The notes under the pieces were generated by a model. That model was not told the DNA's origin, ran no database searches, and saw nothing but the letters and a program-made list of their open reading frames with translations. Positions 33,214 through 41,695 of a stretch of 64,000 nt of DNA are shown here, one piece after another (positions within the stretch are counted from its first letter, which is position 1; the number at the start of each line of letters is the position of its first letter). Made by a program: the position numbers and the translations under genes. The stretch is from Mucilaginibacter sp. Its GTDB lineage: Bacteria; Bacteroidota; Bacteroidia; Sphingobacteriales; Sphingobacteriaceae. The stretch is from the NCBI GenBank assembly GCA_031292485.1, contig JARLHA010000023.1, forward strand, positions 108,487 through 172,486. Direction: 5' to 3'.

Positions 33214-33897
33214 GTGGTAAATTTGCAGGTGACCAAAATTTATCCATATTCTGAATTCCCGCCGCGGCCGGATGAGCAGTTGAACAGGAGACTTACCCTG
33301 GTATCTGACGAGACCGATAACAATGCTGCGCTTTTCCAAAATGACGCCGCGTTTGACTGGATGTATCCAGAACATTTTCAAGTAATATCGCTTAAACAAT
33401 GGACACCCATAGCTGTTGCCCGCAAAGCCGCTGAGTTTTTGGCCGAACCGGGCGCAAGGGTTTTGGATATAGGCAGCGGTATCGGTAAGTTTTGCCTTAC
33501 CGCAGGGTACCATTATCCCGGTACCTCTTTCCATGGGGTTGAACAAAGGCAGGAGCTGGTGTATTTTGCCGAAGAGGCCAGGCAATATACGGGGCTGGAA
33601 AACGTAGGCTTTATCAATGCCAATATTACACAGCTGGATTTCAACCAGTTCGATCATTTTTATTTTTATAATTCATTTTATGAAAATATTGACGCGGAAA
33701 ACAGTATTGATGATACCATAGCGACTTCCTTTAGCTTATATAGTTATTATACACAGTATCTTTATAAGGTATTAGCCGAAAAACCATCAGGGACCCGGCT
33801 GGTTACTTTTCATTGTTTTGATGATGTAATACCCCTTGATTATTGCCTGGTAAATGCTTCCTATGATACTTTGCTGAGAATGTGGATTAAAAGATAA
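33214..33897 (+). CDS. SAM-dependent methyltransferase with non-ATG start
   Basis: A ~227-residue class I methyltransferase; the SAM loop is ARVLDIGSGIGKFCLTAGYH, with FHGVEQRQELVYFAEEA as the acidic strand. An in-frame TAA at 33208-33210 bars any longer start, and no ATG occurs until the codon in WMYPEHF, deep in the protein, so translation must begin at GTG 33214, TTG 33223 or GTG 33229. Substrate unknown. Four bp separate it from the SulP transporter gene, and the two share the intergenic region with the divergent Crp-type regulator carrying an FNR-like site. Confidence 0.78.
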   Translation: MVNLQVTKIYPYSEFPPRPDEQLNRRLTLVSDETDNNAALFQNDAAFDWMYPEHFQVISLKQWTPIAVARKAAEFLAEPGARVLDIGSGIGKFCLTAGYHYPGTSFHGVEQRQELVYFAEEARQYTGLENVGFINANITQLDFNQFDHFYFYNSFYENIDAENSIDDTIATSFSLYSYYTQYLYKVLAEKPSGTRLVTFHCFDDVIPLDYCLVNASYDTLLRMWIKR

Positions 33898-33901
33898 CGA
33901 G

Positions 33902-35578
33902 ATGAAGACGATATTCCGACCAAAACTGATTGATACCCTTAAAAATTATAACAAAGCGCAATTTTACAAAGATGCCGTAGCGGGCATGATCGTTGGCATT
34001 GTAGCGCTGCCATTGGCGATAGCGTTTGCTATCGCCTCAGGTGTTTCGCCTGAAAAAGGGCTTTTTACCGCCATCATCGCCGGGTTTATTATCTCGGCGC
34101 TGGGCGGCAGCCGGGTGCAGATCGGCGGACCAACCGGGGCGTTCATTGTGGTGGTTTATGGTATTGTTGAGAAATTTGGCGTAAACGGCCTGGTTATCGC
34201 GACATTTATTGCCGGTATTTTGCTCATTATTATGGGCCTGGCCAGGTTGGGTAATGTGATTAAATTTATCCCATACCCTTTGATCGTCGGCTTTACTACG
34301 GGGATTGCGGTGATCATCTTCTCCTCCCAGATTAAAGATTTTTTTGGCTTAAAAATGGCCAACGTACCCGCTGATTTTATCAGCAAATGGCTGACCTACG
34401 GACAGCACTTTAACCTGGTTAACTATTATTCACTCGGCATCGGCGCGTTAACCCTGCTCATTATTTATTTTTGGCCCAGGGTTACCCATAAGGTGCCAGG
34501 CTCACTGATCGCTATTATTGTAACTACCCTTGCTGTATATTTCTTGCATTTACATGTCGAAACTATCGGCAGCCGCTTTGGGGCGATATCGTCATCATTA
34601 CCTTCGCCTGTAATCCCTACGGTTAGTTTTGCCACGTTTCAGCAGCTCATCAGGCCGGCATTTACCATCGCCATGCTGGGCAGTATCGAATCATTATTAT
34701 CCGCAGTAGTTTCCGATGGCATGATCGGCGGCAACCACCGTTCCAATACCGAGTTAATTGCCCAGGGCTTCGCCAATATCTGCTCCTCTATCTTTGGCGG
34801 CATCCCGGCAACCGGAGCAATCGCACGTACTGCTACCAATATTAAAAATGGTGGTCGTACACCTGTTGCCGGCATCATCCACGCCATAACCCTGCTGTTG
34901 ATTCTGTTGTTTATAGGTAAGTTGGCGGCCTTGATCCCTATGGCCACCCTGGCCGGTATACTGGTGATTGTTGCATGGAATATGAGCGAAGCCAAAAGCT
35001 TCATGTTTGTTTTAAAAGGATCAAAAAGCGATGCGGCGGTTTTGCTCACCACCTTTATACTTACCGTTTTTATCGACCTTACGGTTGCTATTGAACTCGG
35101 GATGATCCTGGCCGCTTTCCTTTTTATGCGTAAAATGACGAAGGCCAGTTCGGTTGAACATGCTGATCTGTCTTCGGACGATAGCGCCGACGAACTTTCC
35201 GTTCCCGATGGTTTGCCTGAAGGTGTTGATGTATTTGAAATAAATGGCCCTATGTTTTTCGGCGCTGCTTATAAATTTAAGGATACCATGCGGGTGATTG
35301 AATACCCTGCACCTGTGCTCATTATCCGGATGCGCCATGTGCCGGTAATTGATGCTACGGGCATCCGGGTATTAAGGGAAGTACACGAGGAAATTAAAAA
35401 GAGAGGAAGTAAACTCATTTTATCCGAAGTAACCAGCGAACAGGTAATGACTGAATTACGGAAAGCACGCCTGGTGTTTCACATCGGCAAAGCCAATGTT
35501 ACCGATACCTTAGAAAAAGCTGTGAACAGAACAAATGAAATTTTGCTGGATAGAAAGCAGCATAAGGGAAATCGGTGA
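33902..35578 (+). CDS. SulP-family inorganic anion transporter with STAS domain
   Basis: A 558-residue permease. The membrane part (~1-420) begins DAVAGMIVGIVALPLAIAFA, contains GGSRVQIGGPTGAFIVVV and GGIPATGAIARTATNIKNGG, all typical of SulP. The cytoplasmic STAS domain (~435-550) has VPVIDATGIRVLREV. SulP members move sulfate, bicarbonate or other anions. No carbonic-anhydrase gene is adjacent, so the anion is open. It is the second gene of an operon with the methyltransferase, probably under the divergently encoded Crp-type regulator. Confidence 0.93.
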   Translation: MKTIFRPKLIDTLKNYNKAQFYKDAVAGMIVGIVALPLAIAFAIASGVSPEKGLFTAIIAGFIISALGGSRVQIGGPTGAFIVVVYGIVEKFGVNGLVIATFIAGILLIIMGLARLGNVIKFIPYPLIVGFTTGIAVIIFSSQIKDFFGLKMANVPADFISKWLTYGQHFNLVNYYSLGIGALTLLIIYFWPRVTHKVPGSLIAIIVTTLAVYFLHLHVETIGSRFGAISSSLPSPVIPTVSFATFQQLIRPAFTIAMLGSIESLLSAVVSDGMIGGNHRSNTELIAQGFANICSSIFGGIPATGAIARTATNIKNGGRTPVAGIIHAITLLLILLFIGKLAALIPMATLAGILVIVAWNMSEAKSFMFVLKGSKSDAAVLLTTFILTVFIDLTVAIELGMILAAFLFMRKMTKASSVEHADLSSDDSADELSVPDGLPEGVDVFEINGPMFFGAAYKFKDTMRVIEYPAPVLIIRMRHVPVIDATGIRVLREVHEEIKKRGSKLILSEVTSEQVMTELRKARLVFHIGKANVTDTLEKAVNRTNEILLDRKQHKGNR

Positions 35579-35655
35579 GTAATAAAAACTCCCGCCGGCA
35601 ATTAACGATCACTTAAGGTTGTAACAAAGTATTTTTTGTTTTTTACGATCAATTC

Positions 35656-35693
35656 TTATATAAATACATTATCGTATTGATATATTTATATAA
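35656..35693. promoter_or_regulatory. AT-rich inverted repeat upstream of the NHL lipoprotein
   Basis: TTATATAAATA (35656-35666) and TATTTATATAA (35683-35693) are perfect 11-bp arms around a 16-bp spacer. A near-match to the -7 box, TATATTTA (35681-35688), lies in the right arm, 16 bp before the start codon. Confidence 0.5.
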
Positions 35694-35704
35694 AATTTAA
35701 AACC

Positions 35705-36982
35705 ATGAACCTTTTTTCCAAATCAAGTTACTCCGCTGCTTTATTTCTCGCTGCATGTTTGTTTGGCTCCTGTTCAAAAAAAAATAGCCCGAACCCGGCA
35801 AACACTCAACTAACAATTGCCTCCCTCAGCACAGATCATGGACCTTTCAATAGTGTCGTAACCATAAATGGAACGGGTTTTAGCAATACGCCATCCAACG
35901 ACGTCGTTTCGTTTAACGGAAAAGCCGCCACAGTTACCGCTGCAACTTCAACACAAATTACCGCCATGGTGCCCGTTGGAGCAGGTACGGGTAAGATCTC
36001 CTTGTCGGTAAACGGCGTTAATGTAACCGGTCCGACATTTACTTATGAGCTGACGGCGACAGTAACTACTTTGGCGGGCAATATGAGTCCGGGCAAAAAA
36101 GACGGTACCGGGGCAAATGCATCCTTTAATGATCCCTACGCGATAGCGGCAGATGCAGCAGGAAATATATATGTAGTTGATATGGGTAATCAACTTATCC
36201 GTAAAGTAACACCGGCAGGAGTGGTTACCACCCTGGCCGGAAGCGGTTCGCCTGGTGCAAATAATGGTACAGGCACGTCCGCTTCTTTCAACTACCCGTC
36301 GGGCATCACCGTTGATGCTGCCGGGAACGTTTATGTCGCCGACACGGACAACAAGCTCATCCGTAAAATAACCCCGACGGGTGTTGTAACTACCCTTGCC
36401 GGAAGCGGCACATCTGGCTCAACCGATGGCACAGGAGCAGCCGCCAGTTTTCAGGATCCGCTCGGGCTGACCATTGACAATGTTGGGAATATTTATGCCG
36501 TAGATGGAAATTCGTTGCGGATGATCACTCCTGCCGGTGTGGTAAGCACGCTCGGCGGCCCTTTTGATGAACCGCTTGGCGTAGTGTACTTTAACGGGAA
36601 TTTGTTTTTTTCAGATGCTGACAAAAATACCATCAATCAATTTAAGGAATCTGCAGCAACTGTTATAGCAGGCAGCGGCAGCAAAGGAGCCATTAATGGA
36701 ACAGGACTGGCGGCCTCATTTAGTTTCCCATCTGGTATAACAGCCGATCCATCCGGGAATATATATGTTACCGACACTAATAACGGCCTTATTAGGATGA
36801 TTACGCCGGGCGGCGTGGTAACCACCCTCGCAGGCGGTGCAACAGGTGTTTTTGCCGAAATAGACGGCGTAGGCACCGGAGCCGGTTTTGATGCGCCTTC
36901 AGGCATAACAATTGATAGCGCCGGCAACCTTTATGTTTCCGATGCAAATGGGAACGAGATCAGAAAAATAGTATTGAAATAA
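35705..36982 (+). CDS. IPT/TIG plus NHL-repeat lipoprotein
   Basis: A 425-residue lipoprotein (lipobox FGSC|SKK). An IPT/TIG domain at about 38-120 (VVTINGTGFSNTPSNDVVSF) is followed by an NHL beta-propeller (~125-425) with repeats such as PYAIAADAAGNIYVVDMGNQ, LIRKVTPAGVVTTLAG and the same pattern four or more times. Such surface lipoproteins bind ligands or carbohydrates; the ligand is unknown. A remnant of a VOC gene starts right after its stop codon. Confidence 0.87.
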   Translation: MNLFSKSSYSAALFLAACLFGSCSKKNSPNPANTQLTIASLSTDHGPFNSVVTINGTGFSNTPSNDVVSFNGKAATVTAATSTQITAMVPVGAGTGKISLSVNGVNVTGPTFTYELTATVTTLAGNMSPGKKDGTGANASFNDPYAIAADAAGNIYVVDMGNQLIRKVTPAGVVTTLAGSGSPGANNGTGTSASFNYPSGITVDAAGNVYVADTDNKLIRKITPTGVVTTLAGSGTSGSTDGTGAAASFQDPLGLTIDNVGNIYAVDGNSLRMITPAGVVSTLGGPFDEPLGVVYFNGNLFFSDADKNTINQFKESAATVIAGSGSKGAINGTGLAASFSFPSGITADPSGNIYVTDTNNGLIRMITPGGVVTTLAGGATGVFAEIDGVGTGAGFDAPSGITIDSAGNLYVSDANGNEIRKIVLK

Positions 36983-36983
36983 A

Positions 36984-37103
36984 GGCCTGTCTGAAGGCGG
37001 TTTTGTGATGATGCCGCTCGGCCACCAGTTTTGGGGTGCTTATTTTGCCATGTTTACGGATAAATTCAGCATTCAATGGATGCTGAGTTATGTTGCGGGG
37101 TAA
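36984..37103 (+). pseudogene. C-terminal remnant of a PhnB-like VOC protein
   Basis: The frame through 36984-37103 reads LSEGGFVMMPLGHQFWGAYF and then AMFTDKFSIQWMLSYVAG with a TAA at 37101. This is the typical end of a PhnB/3-demethylubiquinone-type VOC protein (GGxVxMPLxxxFWGxxFGMxTDKFGxxWM). The frame has no start and joins directly to the NHL gene's stop, so the first ~100 residues are missing. Confidence 0.75.
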
Positions 37104-37168
37104 TAGATAAATAATGTACGAGACTTTTGATACGGCTCATTACCTTGTCAGCTACTGTGAATGTTATT

Positions 37169-37549
37169 TCAGTATAAGCGGCGTACCACTTTAATACTCG
37201 CAAATATAGAACAGCCAGTAATGATCAGTACTTTATTGGAGTTGATATTTTGAGCGCCAGCCTGCCGGTTATTTTCATAGGTTGCCATGATGAGCGTTTG
37301 ATCAGTCTCTACCCGCCAGTCTTCCGGAACAATGATGATCGTTTCTCCGAAGGTCTCAGATATATCCAAAACAGCTACACCCTGTATGTCAGCGCGTGTA
37401 AAATCCAGCTCTGTTTTACCAAATACGTTATTTATTTTTCCGCCTTTAAAGTCTTTGGAAATAACAATTTTTTTAACCTCTCCGAATACCGTATTTGAAT
37501 CGATACAATCAGTAGGGTTGGCGATGAATGGTGCTGCTGTGTTTATCAT
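37169..37549 (-). CDS. LiaF-C/toast-rack-like protein
   Basis: A 126-residue protein whose central part (FGEVKKIVISKDFKGGKINN, FGKTELDFTRADIQG, VAVLDISETFGETIIIVPED) matches the C-terminal domain of LiaF, a cell-wall-stress sensor. It lacks the transmembrane segments of LiaF and of the 330-residue relative encoded at 52309-53301, so it is a free-standing domain, probably cytoplasmic. Upstream (37625-37653) are two TCGGTAAA repeats 21 bp apart, a LytTR-site-like arrangement. Regulation by a LytTR system is inferred. Confidence 0.75.
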   Translation of the reverse strand: MINTAAPFIANPTDCIDSNTVFGEVKKIVISKDFKGGKINNVFGKTELDFTRADIQGVAVLDISETFGETIIIVPEDWRVETDQTLIMATYENNRQAGAQNINSNKVLIITGCSIFASIKVVRRLY

Positions 37550-37624
37550 GATCGTTAATTTTGATCAATATTATGCAGCAATAAGGAGCAATGAAAGCAC
37601 CGTACTGCCAGGTGGTTAAAATTG

Positions 37625-37653
37625 TCGGTAAACAGGGGTGTTATATCGGTAAA
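37625..37653. promoter_or_regulatory. Direct repeat TCGGTAAA with 21-bp spacing
   Basis: TCGGTAAA occurs at 37625-37632 and 37646-37653. Two direct half-sites two helical turns apart are characteristic of LytTR-domain targets. A similar pair with the same spacing occurs at 54913-54941, and the flanking AATTnTCGGTAAACAGGGG is shared. It lies upstream of the minus-strand LiaF-C-like gene. Confidence 0.45.
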
Positions 37654-37940
37654 TTTTATTTACAAGTTGTTAGGCCGTTAACCTATAAAAAGCCGGTCTC
37701 ATTTTGGTGAAAGGCCCCTGCTTATTTTAAATATCCCTAAACCGCCACGGATTTGAATCCATTTCCCACATTCCATAAAACACATACTGCAATTTTAAAT
37801 ATTTATATACCTTTAAATTCAAGCTTTTTGTATGAGACCAGTTTTTAGGTTGTTAATCTTTATGGCAGGTGTCTTTGCTGCAGGACAGGCAAATGCCGTC
37901 TCTTCTGAAGAAATACCGGCTAAAATATCTTCAAAAAAAT

Positions 37941-37990
37941 TTGCGCAAGTAAGTGCTTGCTTTTATATTTGCAAGCACTTACTTGCGCAA
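37941..37990. promoter_or_regulatory. ArsR operator-promoter with 20-bp inverted arms
   Basis: Left arm 37941-37960 and right arm 37971-37990 are perfect 20-bp inverted copies (TTGCGCAAGTAAGTGCTTGC and its complement) around a 10-bp spacer. The spacer and first base of the right arm contain TATATTTG (37964-37971), an exact -7 box; TTTG at 37940-37943 is the -33 element with 20-bp spacing. Each arm also contains its own dyad (GCAAG...CTTGC), so two regulator dimers may bind. Confidence 0.85.
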
Positions 37991-37991
37991 T

Positions 37992-38324
37992 ATGAAAGCC
38001 AGAAGAGATGTATACCAGGCCATAGCCGACCCGACGCGCAGAGCGATCATTAACCTGATTGCCGCCCAACCCCATAATGTAAATTCTATTGCCGAAAAAT
38101 TTGATGTGAGCCGGCAGGCGATATCGCTTCAGTTGAAAATATTAACCGATTGCGGCCTGGTTGCCATTAAACAACGCGGCCGGGACCGCTTTTGTGAAGC
38201 CCAATTGGATAAACTGAGTGAAGTGTCGGCATTTGTAGATCAGTACCGCCAGCACTGGGAAAGCAAGCTGGACGCATTGGAAACATATTTGGAAAAACTA
38301 AAAAAAGAACGATATGGAAAATAA
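37992..38324 (+). CDS. ArsR-family transcriptional regulator
   Basis: A 110-residue winged-helix repressor. MKARRDVYQAIADPTRRAII is the canonical start of the subgroup paired with SRPBCC proteins; the HTH is SIAEKFDVSRQAISLQLKIL followed by the wing GLVAIKQRGRDRF. There are no metal-binding cysteines, so it is not a metal sensor. The start at 37992 follows the operator palindrome by one base. It overlaps the SRPBCC gene by 11 bp. It probably represses its own operon through the palindromic operator. Confidence 0.92.
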   Translation: MKARRDVYQAIADPTRRAIINLIAAQPHNVNSIAEKFDVSRQAISLQLKILTDCGLVAIKQRGRDRFCEAQLDKLSEVSAFVDQYRQHWESKLDALETYLEKLKKERYGK

Positions 38325-38769
38325 CAGCAGCACACACGACAGGGAGTTACTAATAACCAGGGTACTGGATGCCCCGGTTGATTTGGTTTGGGAAGCATGG
38401 ACAAAACCCGAACATATTGCCAACTGGTGGGGCCCTAACAGTTTTACCAATACCATCAGTAAGATGGACTTTACCGCAGGCGGCGAATGGGACCTGGTGA
38501 TGCACGGTCCGGATGGTACGGATTATAAAAACAAAAGCATTTTTAAGGAGATAATCCCTTTTAAAAAAATCGTTTATCAGCATATATCGGCCCCCGGCTT
38601 TATAGCAACGATCCAGTTCGAGGAACAGGGTGAGCAAACGCTGATTAAATGGCATATGCTTTTTGAAACAGCGGAGCAATTTATCCAGGTGGTAAAAACA
38701 TTTAAAGCAGACGAAGGCTTAAAACAAAATATTGAGAAACTGAATGCTTACCTGGAAGGAATGAAATGA
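38314..38769 (+). CDS. SRPBCC/AHSA1-family protein
   Basis: A 151-residue START-like protein: LLITRVLDAPVDLVWEAWTK, then WWGPNSFTNTI and WDLVMHGPDGTDYKN, as is standard for the Aha1-C-like family that pairs with ArsR regulators. The family has a deep hydrophobic pocket for an unknown small ligand. Its start overlaps the ArsR gene, so the two are translated together and controlled by the same palindromic operator. VOC genes often accompany such pairs, and a VOC remnant lies ~0.9 kb upstream. Confidence 0.9.
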   Translation: MENNSSTHDRELLITRVLDAPVDLVWEAWTKPEHIANWWGPNSFTNTISKMDFTAGGEWDLVMHGPDGTDYKNKSIFKEIIPFKKIVYQHISAPGFIATIQFEEQGEQTLIKWHMLFETAEQFIQVVKTFKADEGLKQNIEKLNAYLEGMK

Positions 38770-38874
38770 TGGGCCTTGCGAACATCAAACAGTAAATCAT
38801 TTGCGAATTGTTTATTTGTTTTCCGGTCAATTTTAAATAAGTATTTTTAAGTCAAATATTTAAACGATTCAATC

Positions 38875-39582
38875 ATGACCGTAGACGAAATTATGGCCGA
38901 TCTGCAATCGCACGGCAGCGAAAGCATCAAAAAGCTTTTAATCAAACATGGCGTTAAAGAGCCTTTTTTTGGGGTAAAGGTGGAATATTTAAAACCGCTC
39001 CAGAAAAAGATCAAAAAGGATTACCAGCTGGCCAAGGATTTATATGCCACAGGAAATGCCGATGCCCAATACCTGGCCGGCCTGATTGCCGACGATGAAA
39101 AGATGACCAGGGCCGACCTGCAAACCTGGGCCGAACAGGCGTTATCCACCAATATTAATGAATATACCGTGCCCTGGGTAGCCGCCGAAGGTACGCTGGG
39201 CTTTGAGATGGCTATGGAATGGATAGATAGCCCGCAGGAGCATATCGCAGCTGCAGGATGGGCGACACTTGGTAACCTGGCCGCGCTAAAGGAGGACAGT
39301 GAACTGGACATGGATGCCTACCGGGCAATGTTGGAAAGGGTGGTAAAAACTATTCATGCCTCGCCAAACAGGGTGAGGTCTAAGATGAATAGTTTTGTCA
39401 TAAGTGTCGGCTCCTATATCAATCCCTTAAGCCAGGAGGCCATCGGCGCGGCCAATGAAACCGGCGCCGTTTATGTAGATACCAGCGGGACGGCCTGTAA
39501 AGTACCCGATGCGGTGGAATACATTAACAAAGCCATTGCGAAGGGATCATTGAGCAAAAAGAAAAAAACGGCGAAGTGCTGA
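38875..39582 (+). CDS. DNA alkylation repair (AlkD-like HEAT-repeat) protein
   Basis: A 235-residue all-helical protein of the AlkC/AlkD family: FGVKVEYLKPLQKKIKKDYQ near the start, then helical HEAT-like repeats (DAQYLAGLIADDEKMTRADL, TLGFEMAMEWIDSPQEHIAA). AlkD-type enzymes excise N3- and N7-alkylated bases without base flipping. Whether this member is catalytic cannot be told. It is about 100 bp downstream of the ArsR-SRPBCC operon and may be transcribed separately, with a -7-like TATTTTTA upstream. Confidence 0.85.
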   Translation: MTVDEIMADLQSHGSESIKKLLIKHGVKEPFFGVKVEYLKPLQKKIKKDYQLAKDLYATGNADAQYLAGLIADDEKMTRADLQTWAEQALSTNINEYTVPWVAAEGTLGFEMAMEWIDSPQEHIAAAGWATLGNLAALKEDSELDMDAYRAMLERVVKTIHASPNRVRSKMNSFVISVGSYINPLSQEAIGAANETGAVYVDTSGTACKVPDAVEYINKAIAKGSLSKKKKTAKC

Positions 39583-39704
39583 AGCTGCGATGTTATTGAC
39601 CAAATCACATCTTATGGTTGGATTTGCATTATTGGTTAATTACATGTATATTGCTGTATCCTAAGTGTTTGTTTGTTCGAAATTAACCTATTGGAACAAT
39701 TGAT

Positions 39705-40223
39705 ATGAAAAGCTTTTATATTTTGCCAGTCATCTTACTCTTCGGCAGTATTTTTTCATCGTGCAAAAAAGCTGGTCTTGCAACACTTCATTCGACTGGC
39801 AACACCACCAATACCACCAAGCCAGCTGATACGCTAACCAAATGGCCGGCAGTGCCGATAGACTCCGCTTTGCTGGTGGGTAACTGGCAGGTGATCAACG
39901 ATACTTCACTCACCGTACCCTTTTTTACCAATAACCCCTCCATGGGTAAAAACTATATAGGTAAACCTTCCGATTATTATAAATTTATTGCCGGTGGCCG
40001 GGTCTACACCTGTGTAGCGGGTACGGTTGACACCGGCAATTATGTGATTAATAAGAATATAGTAAACATTGTTTATACTTATTTTAACGGGCAGCATATT
40101 ACGGGTGGCATTTATAATAGCCAGTGGTCGGTTTATCATCTTACCGCCCAAACGGCTATCATAACGACAACTTTTGTAAACACGCTTGCCGTAACTACCA
40201 GCATTACCAGCTTGAAGAGATAG
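39705..40223 (+). CDS. Hypothetical lipoprotein
   Basis: A 172-residue protein with a lipoprotein signal (FGSIFSSC|KKA), then a Thr/Asn-rich linker and a beta-rich domain containing LLVGNWQVINDTSLTVPF, a start reminiscent of lipocalin-like Bacteroidota lipoproteins (VGNWxxxxDS). No named family is certain. It stands alone between the AlkD-like gene and the convergent FadL-like gene. Confidence 0.65.
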   Translation: MKSFYILPVILLFGSIFSSCKKAGLATLHSTGNTTNTTKPADTLTKWPAVPIDSALLVGNWQVINDTSLTVPFFTNNPSMGKNYIGKPSDYYKFIAGGRVYTCVAGTVDTGNYVINKNIVNIVYTYFNGQHITGGIYNSQWSVYHLTAQTAIITTTFVNTLAVTTSITSLKR

Positions 40224-40341
40224 CAGATCAGGCTTTGCCATAGGGTAAGGATCTTTGCGTCCATACAGGTTCTGTTCGAAGACAACCCTTGTTAGAATTA
40301 ATTACAAATTCCCGGTATTTACATTTTGCGCAAACATCCGG

Positions 40342-40369
40342 CGCAGGGCCCTTTTCAAAAGACCCTGCG
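40342..40369. terminator. Hairpin between convergent genes
   Basis: CGCAGGG (40342-40348) and CCCTGCG (40363-40369) enclose a second stem CTTTT/AAAAG. There is no following T-run, so it may be a factor-assisted terminator or a repeat hairpin between the lipoprotein and FadL-like genes. Confidence 0.4.
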
Positions 40370-40402
40370 GCAACGGAATTAGTCCGGCGCTGTTCATTCA
40401 AT

Positions 40403-41695
40403 TTACTTTAAAGTAAAATCAAGCCCGATCATCACCAGGTCTGTTGACATTTTATAGGAAACGTTGCTGCCGGGGACTGCACCATTTGGATTGGATGCAG
40501 TTATTGCCATAGGGCTTAACATAGGGCCGCTTGTTGAGCCGTCGCTGCTGCCATGATGATAAACTGCATTAAATGTAAGCAGTTTGCTGAATGGGTGTCC
40601 AAAACCAAACTGAAAGGCGTTTTTAATGACCGCAGTCGCCGGAGTTGAAAAGAATGCCAATGCAGGGTTTATCGGATTTGAGCTATAAGTGTAACCAAAT
40701 CTTAGCGGGAATTTATCGATTCCCTTATACTGAATCCCTGCGGAAACTACCGACATATCCTTCCACCCGAACCCGGCAACGGCGGCAGTGCTTGTCCAGC
40801 CTTTTTGTTCAAAACCGGCGGTGTTTGTGTAGTTTACAAAACGATAGTCGAGCGCTAAGTCAACTTTATCAATAGAATAACCAATGCCGGCCGATAGGAT
40901 AGCCGGGTAATTCATTTTGAATTTTGCATTAGGCGCGGTGCTGCCATCAAGGTAGGTGTTTTTAAAATCAAAGCTGCTGAAACTCTGCGTAGTTTTATAG
41001 GAAACGCCAAGTTTTATCCCCTCTCCTGAATTATAAAACAGGCCGAGCTGTCCGCCAAACCCAAGTGCAGACGCCTCATTACTAACCGGGTATCCTTTGG
41101 TTTGGCTGGGTGAAGAAAGCGGGTTAGGCGCAAGATTTAATTCTGAATAATCAAAATTTGGCTGAACCCCGACAGACAGTTGTTCAGTAATTTTGTAGCT
41201 ATAGGTGAGGCCAACCTGCATCAATTCGTAATTGGATTCGATTCGCCCGAAACCGCCGGAACTTTGAGGCATATTGATCGGGTTTTGATTATTTTCAGGA
41301 AACGTAACACCAAAGCCGCTGATGCCGAATACCGAAACGCCAAAGGTGTGTTTGCTGTTTTTATTGCCCCAAACCATAGCCAGCGCCGGCATAATTGAAG
41401 CGCCCCTTGCATCATTTGTTACCCCGCTAAATGGCCCCTGGCTTGTAGGAACAGTAGAGGATAAAACCGGTGAAGAGAAAAACGCGCCGGCGTTTACTGA
41501 AAGGATGGTTGAATTAAATGCAGATATAGCGGCGGGGTTCCATTGCAGGGCGCCGCTGATATCAAGCGGCTGAGCAGTAGCTGCGCCACCCATCGACATA
41601 TTTGTTGCGCCAACCCCCTGCATGATATGCCCGGCTTGTGCAAACGAAATAAAAGGTAATGTACTTAATCCCAATATTGTAATTAATTTTTTCAT
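40403..41695 (-). CDS. OmpP1/FadL-family outer-membrane transporter
   Basis: A 430-residue barrel with signal peptide ~1-19. GATNMSMGGAATAQPLDISG followed by ALQWNPAAIS is the FadL/OmpP1 N-terminal hatch (the family's NPA motif). Barrel strands run to the end, which closes with LVMIGLDFTLK, a C-terminal beta signal. FadL-type channels move hydrophobic compounds such as fatty acids or aromatics across the outer membrane. It stands alone; the region upstream has a direct repeat GATCCTTATCA and a palindrome that may be regulatory. Confidence 0.88.
   Translation of the reverse strand: MKKLITILGLSTLPFISFAQAGHIMQGVGATNMSMGGAATAQPLDISGALQWNPAAISAFNSTILSVNAGAFFSSPVLSSTVPTSQGPFSGVTNDARGASIMPALAMVWGNKNSKHTFGVSVFGISGFGVTFPENNQNPINMPQSSGGFGRIESNYELMQVGLTYSYKITEQLSVGVQPNFDYSELNLAPNPLSSPSQTKGYPVSNEASALGFGGQLGLFYNSGEGIKLGVSYKTTQSFSSFDFKNTYLDGSTAPNAKFKMNYPAILSAGIGYSIDKVDLALDYRFVNYTNTAGFEQKGWTSTAAVAGFGWKDMSVVSAGIQYKGIDKFPLRFGYTYSSNPINPALAFFSTPATAVIKNAFQFGFGHPFSKLLTFNAVYHHGSSDGSTSGPMLSPMAITASNPNGAVPGSNVSYKMSTDLVMIGLDFTLK

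Noticed and set aside
37832..38053. Open frame with a signal-peptide-like start upstream of ArsR
   Set aside because: LLIFMAGVFAAGQANA looks like a signal, but the frame then runs through the ArsR operator palindrome and the start of the ArsR gene in another frame, so it is most likely chance.
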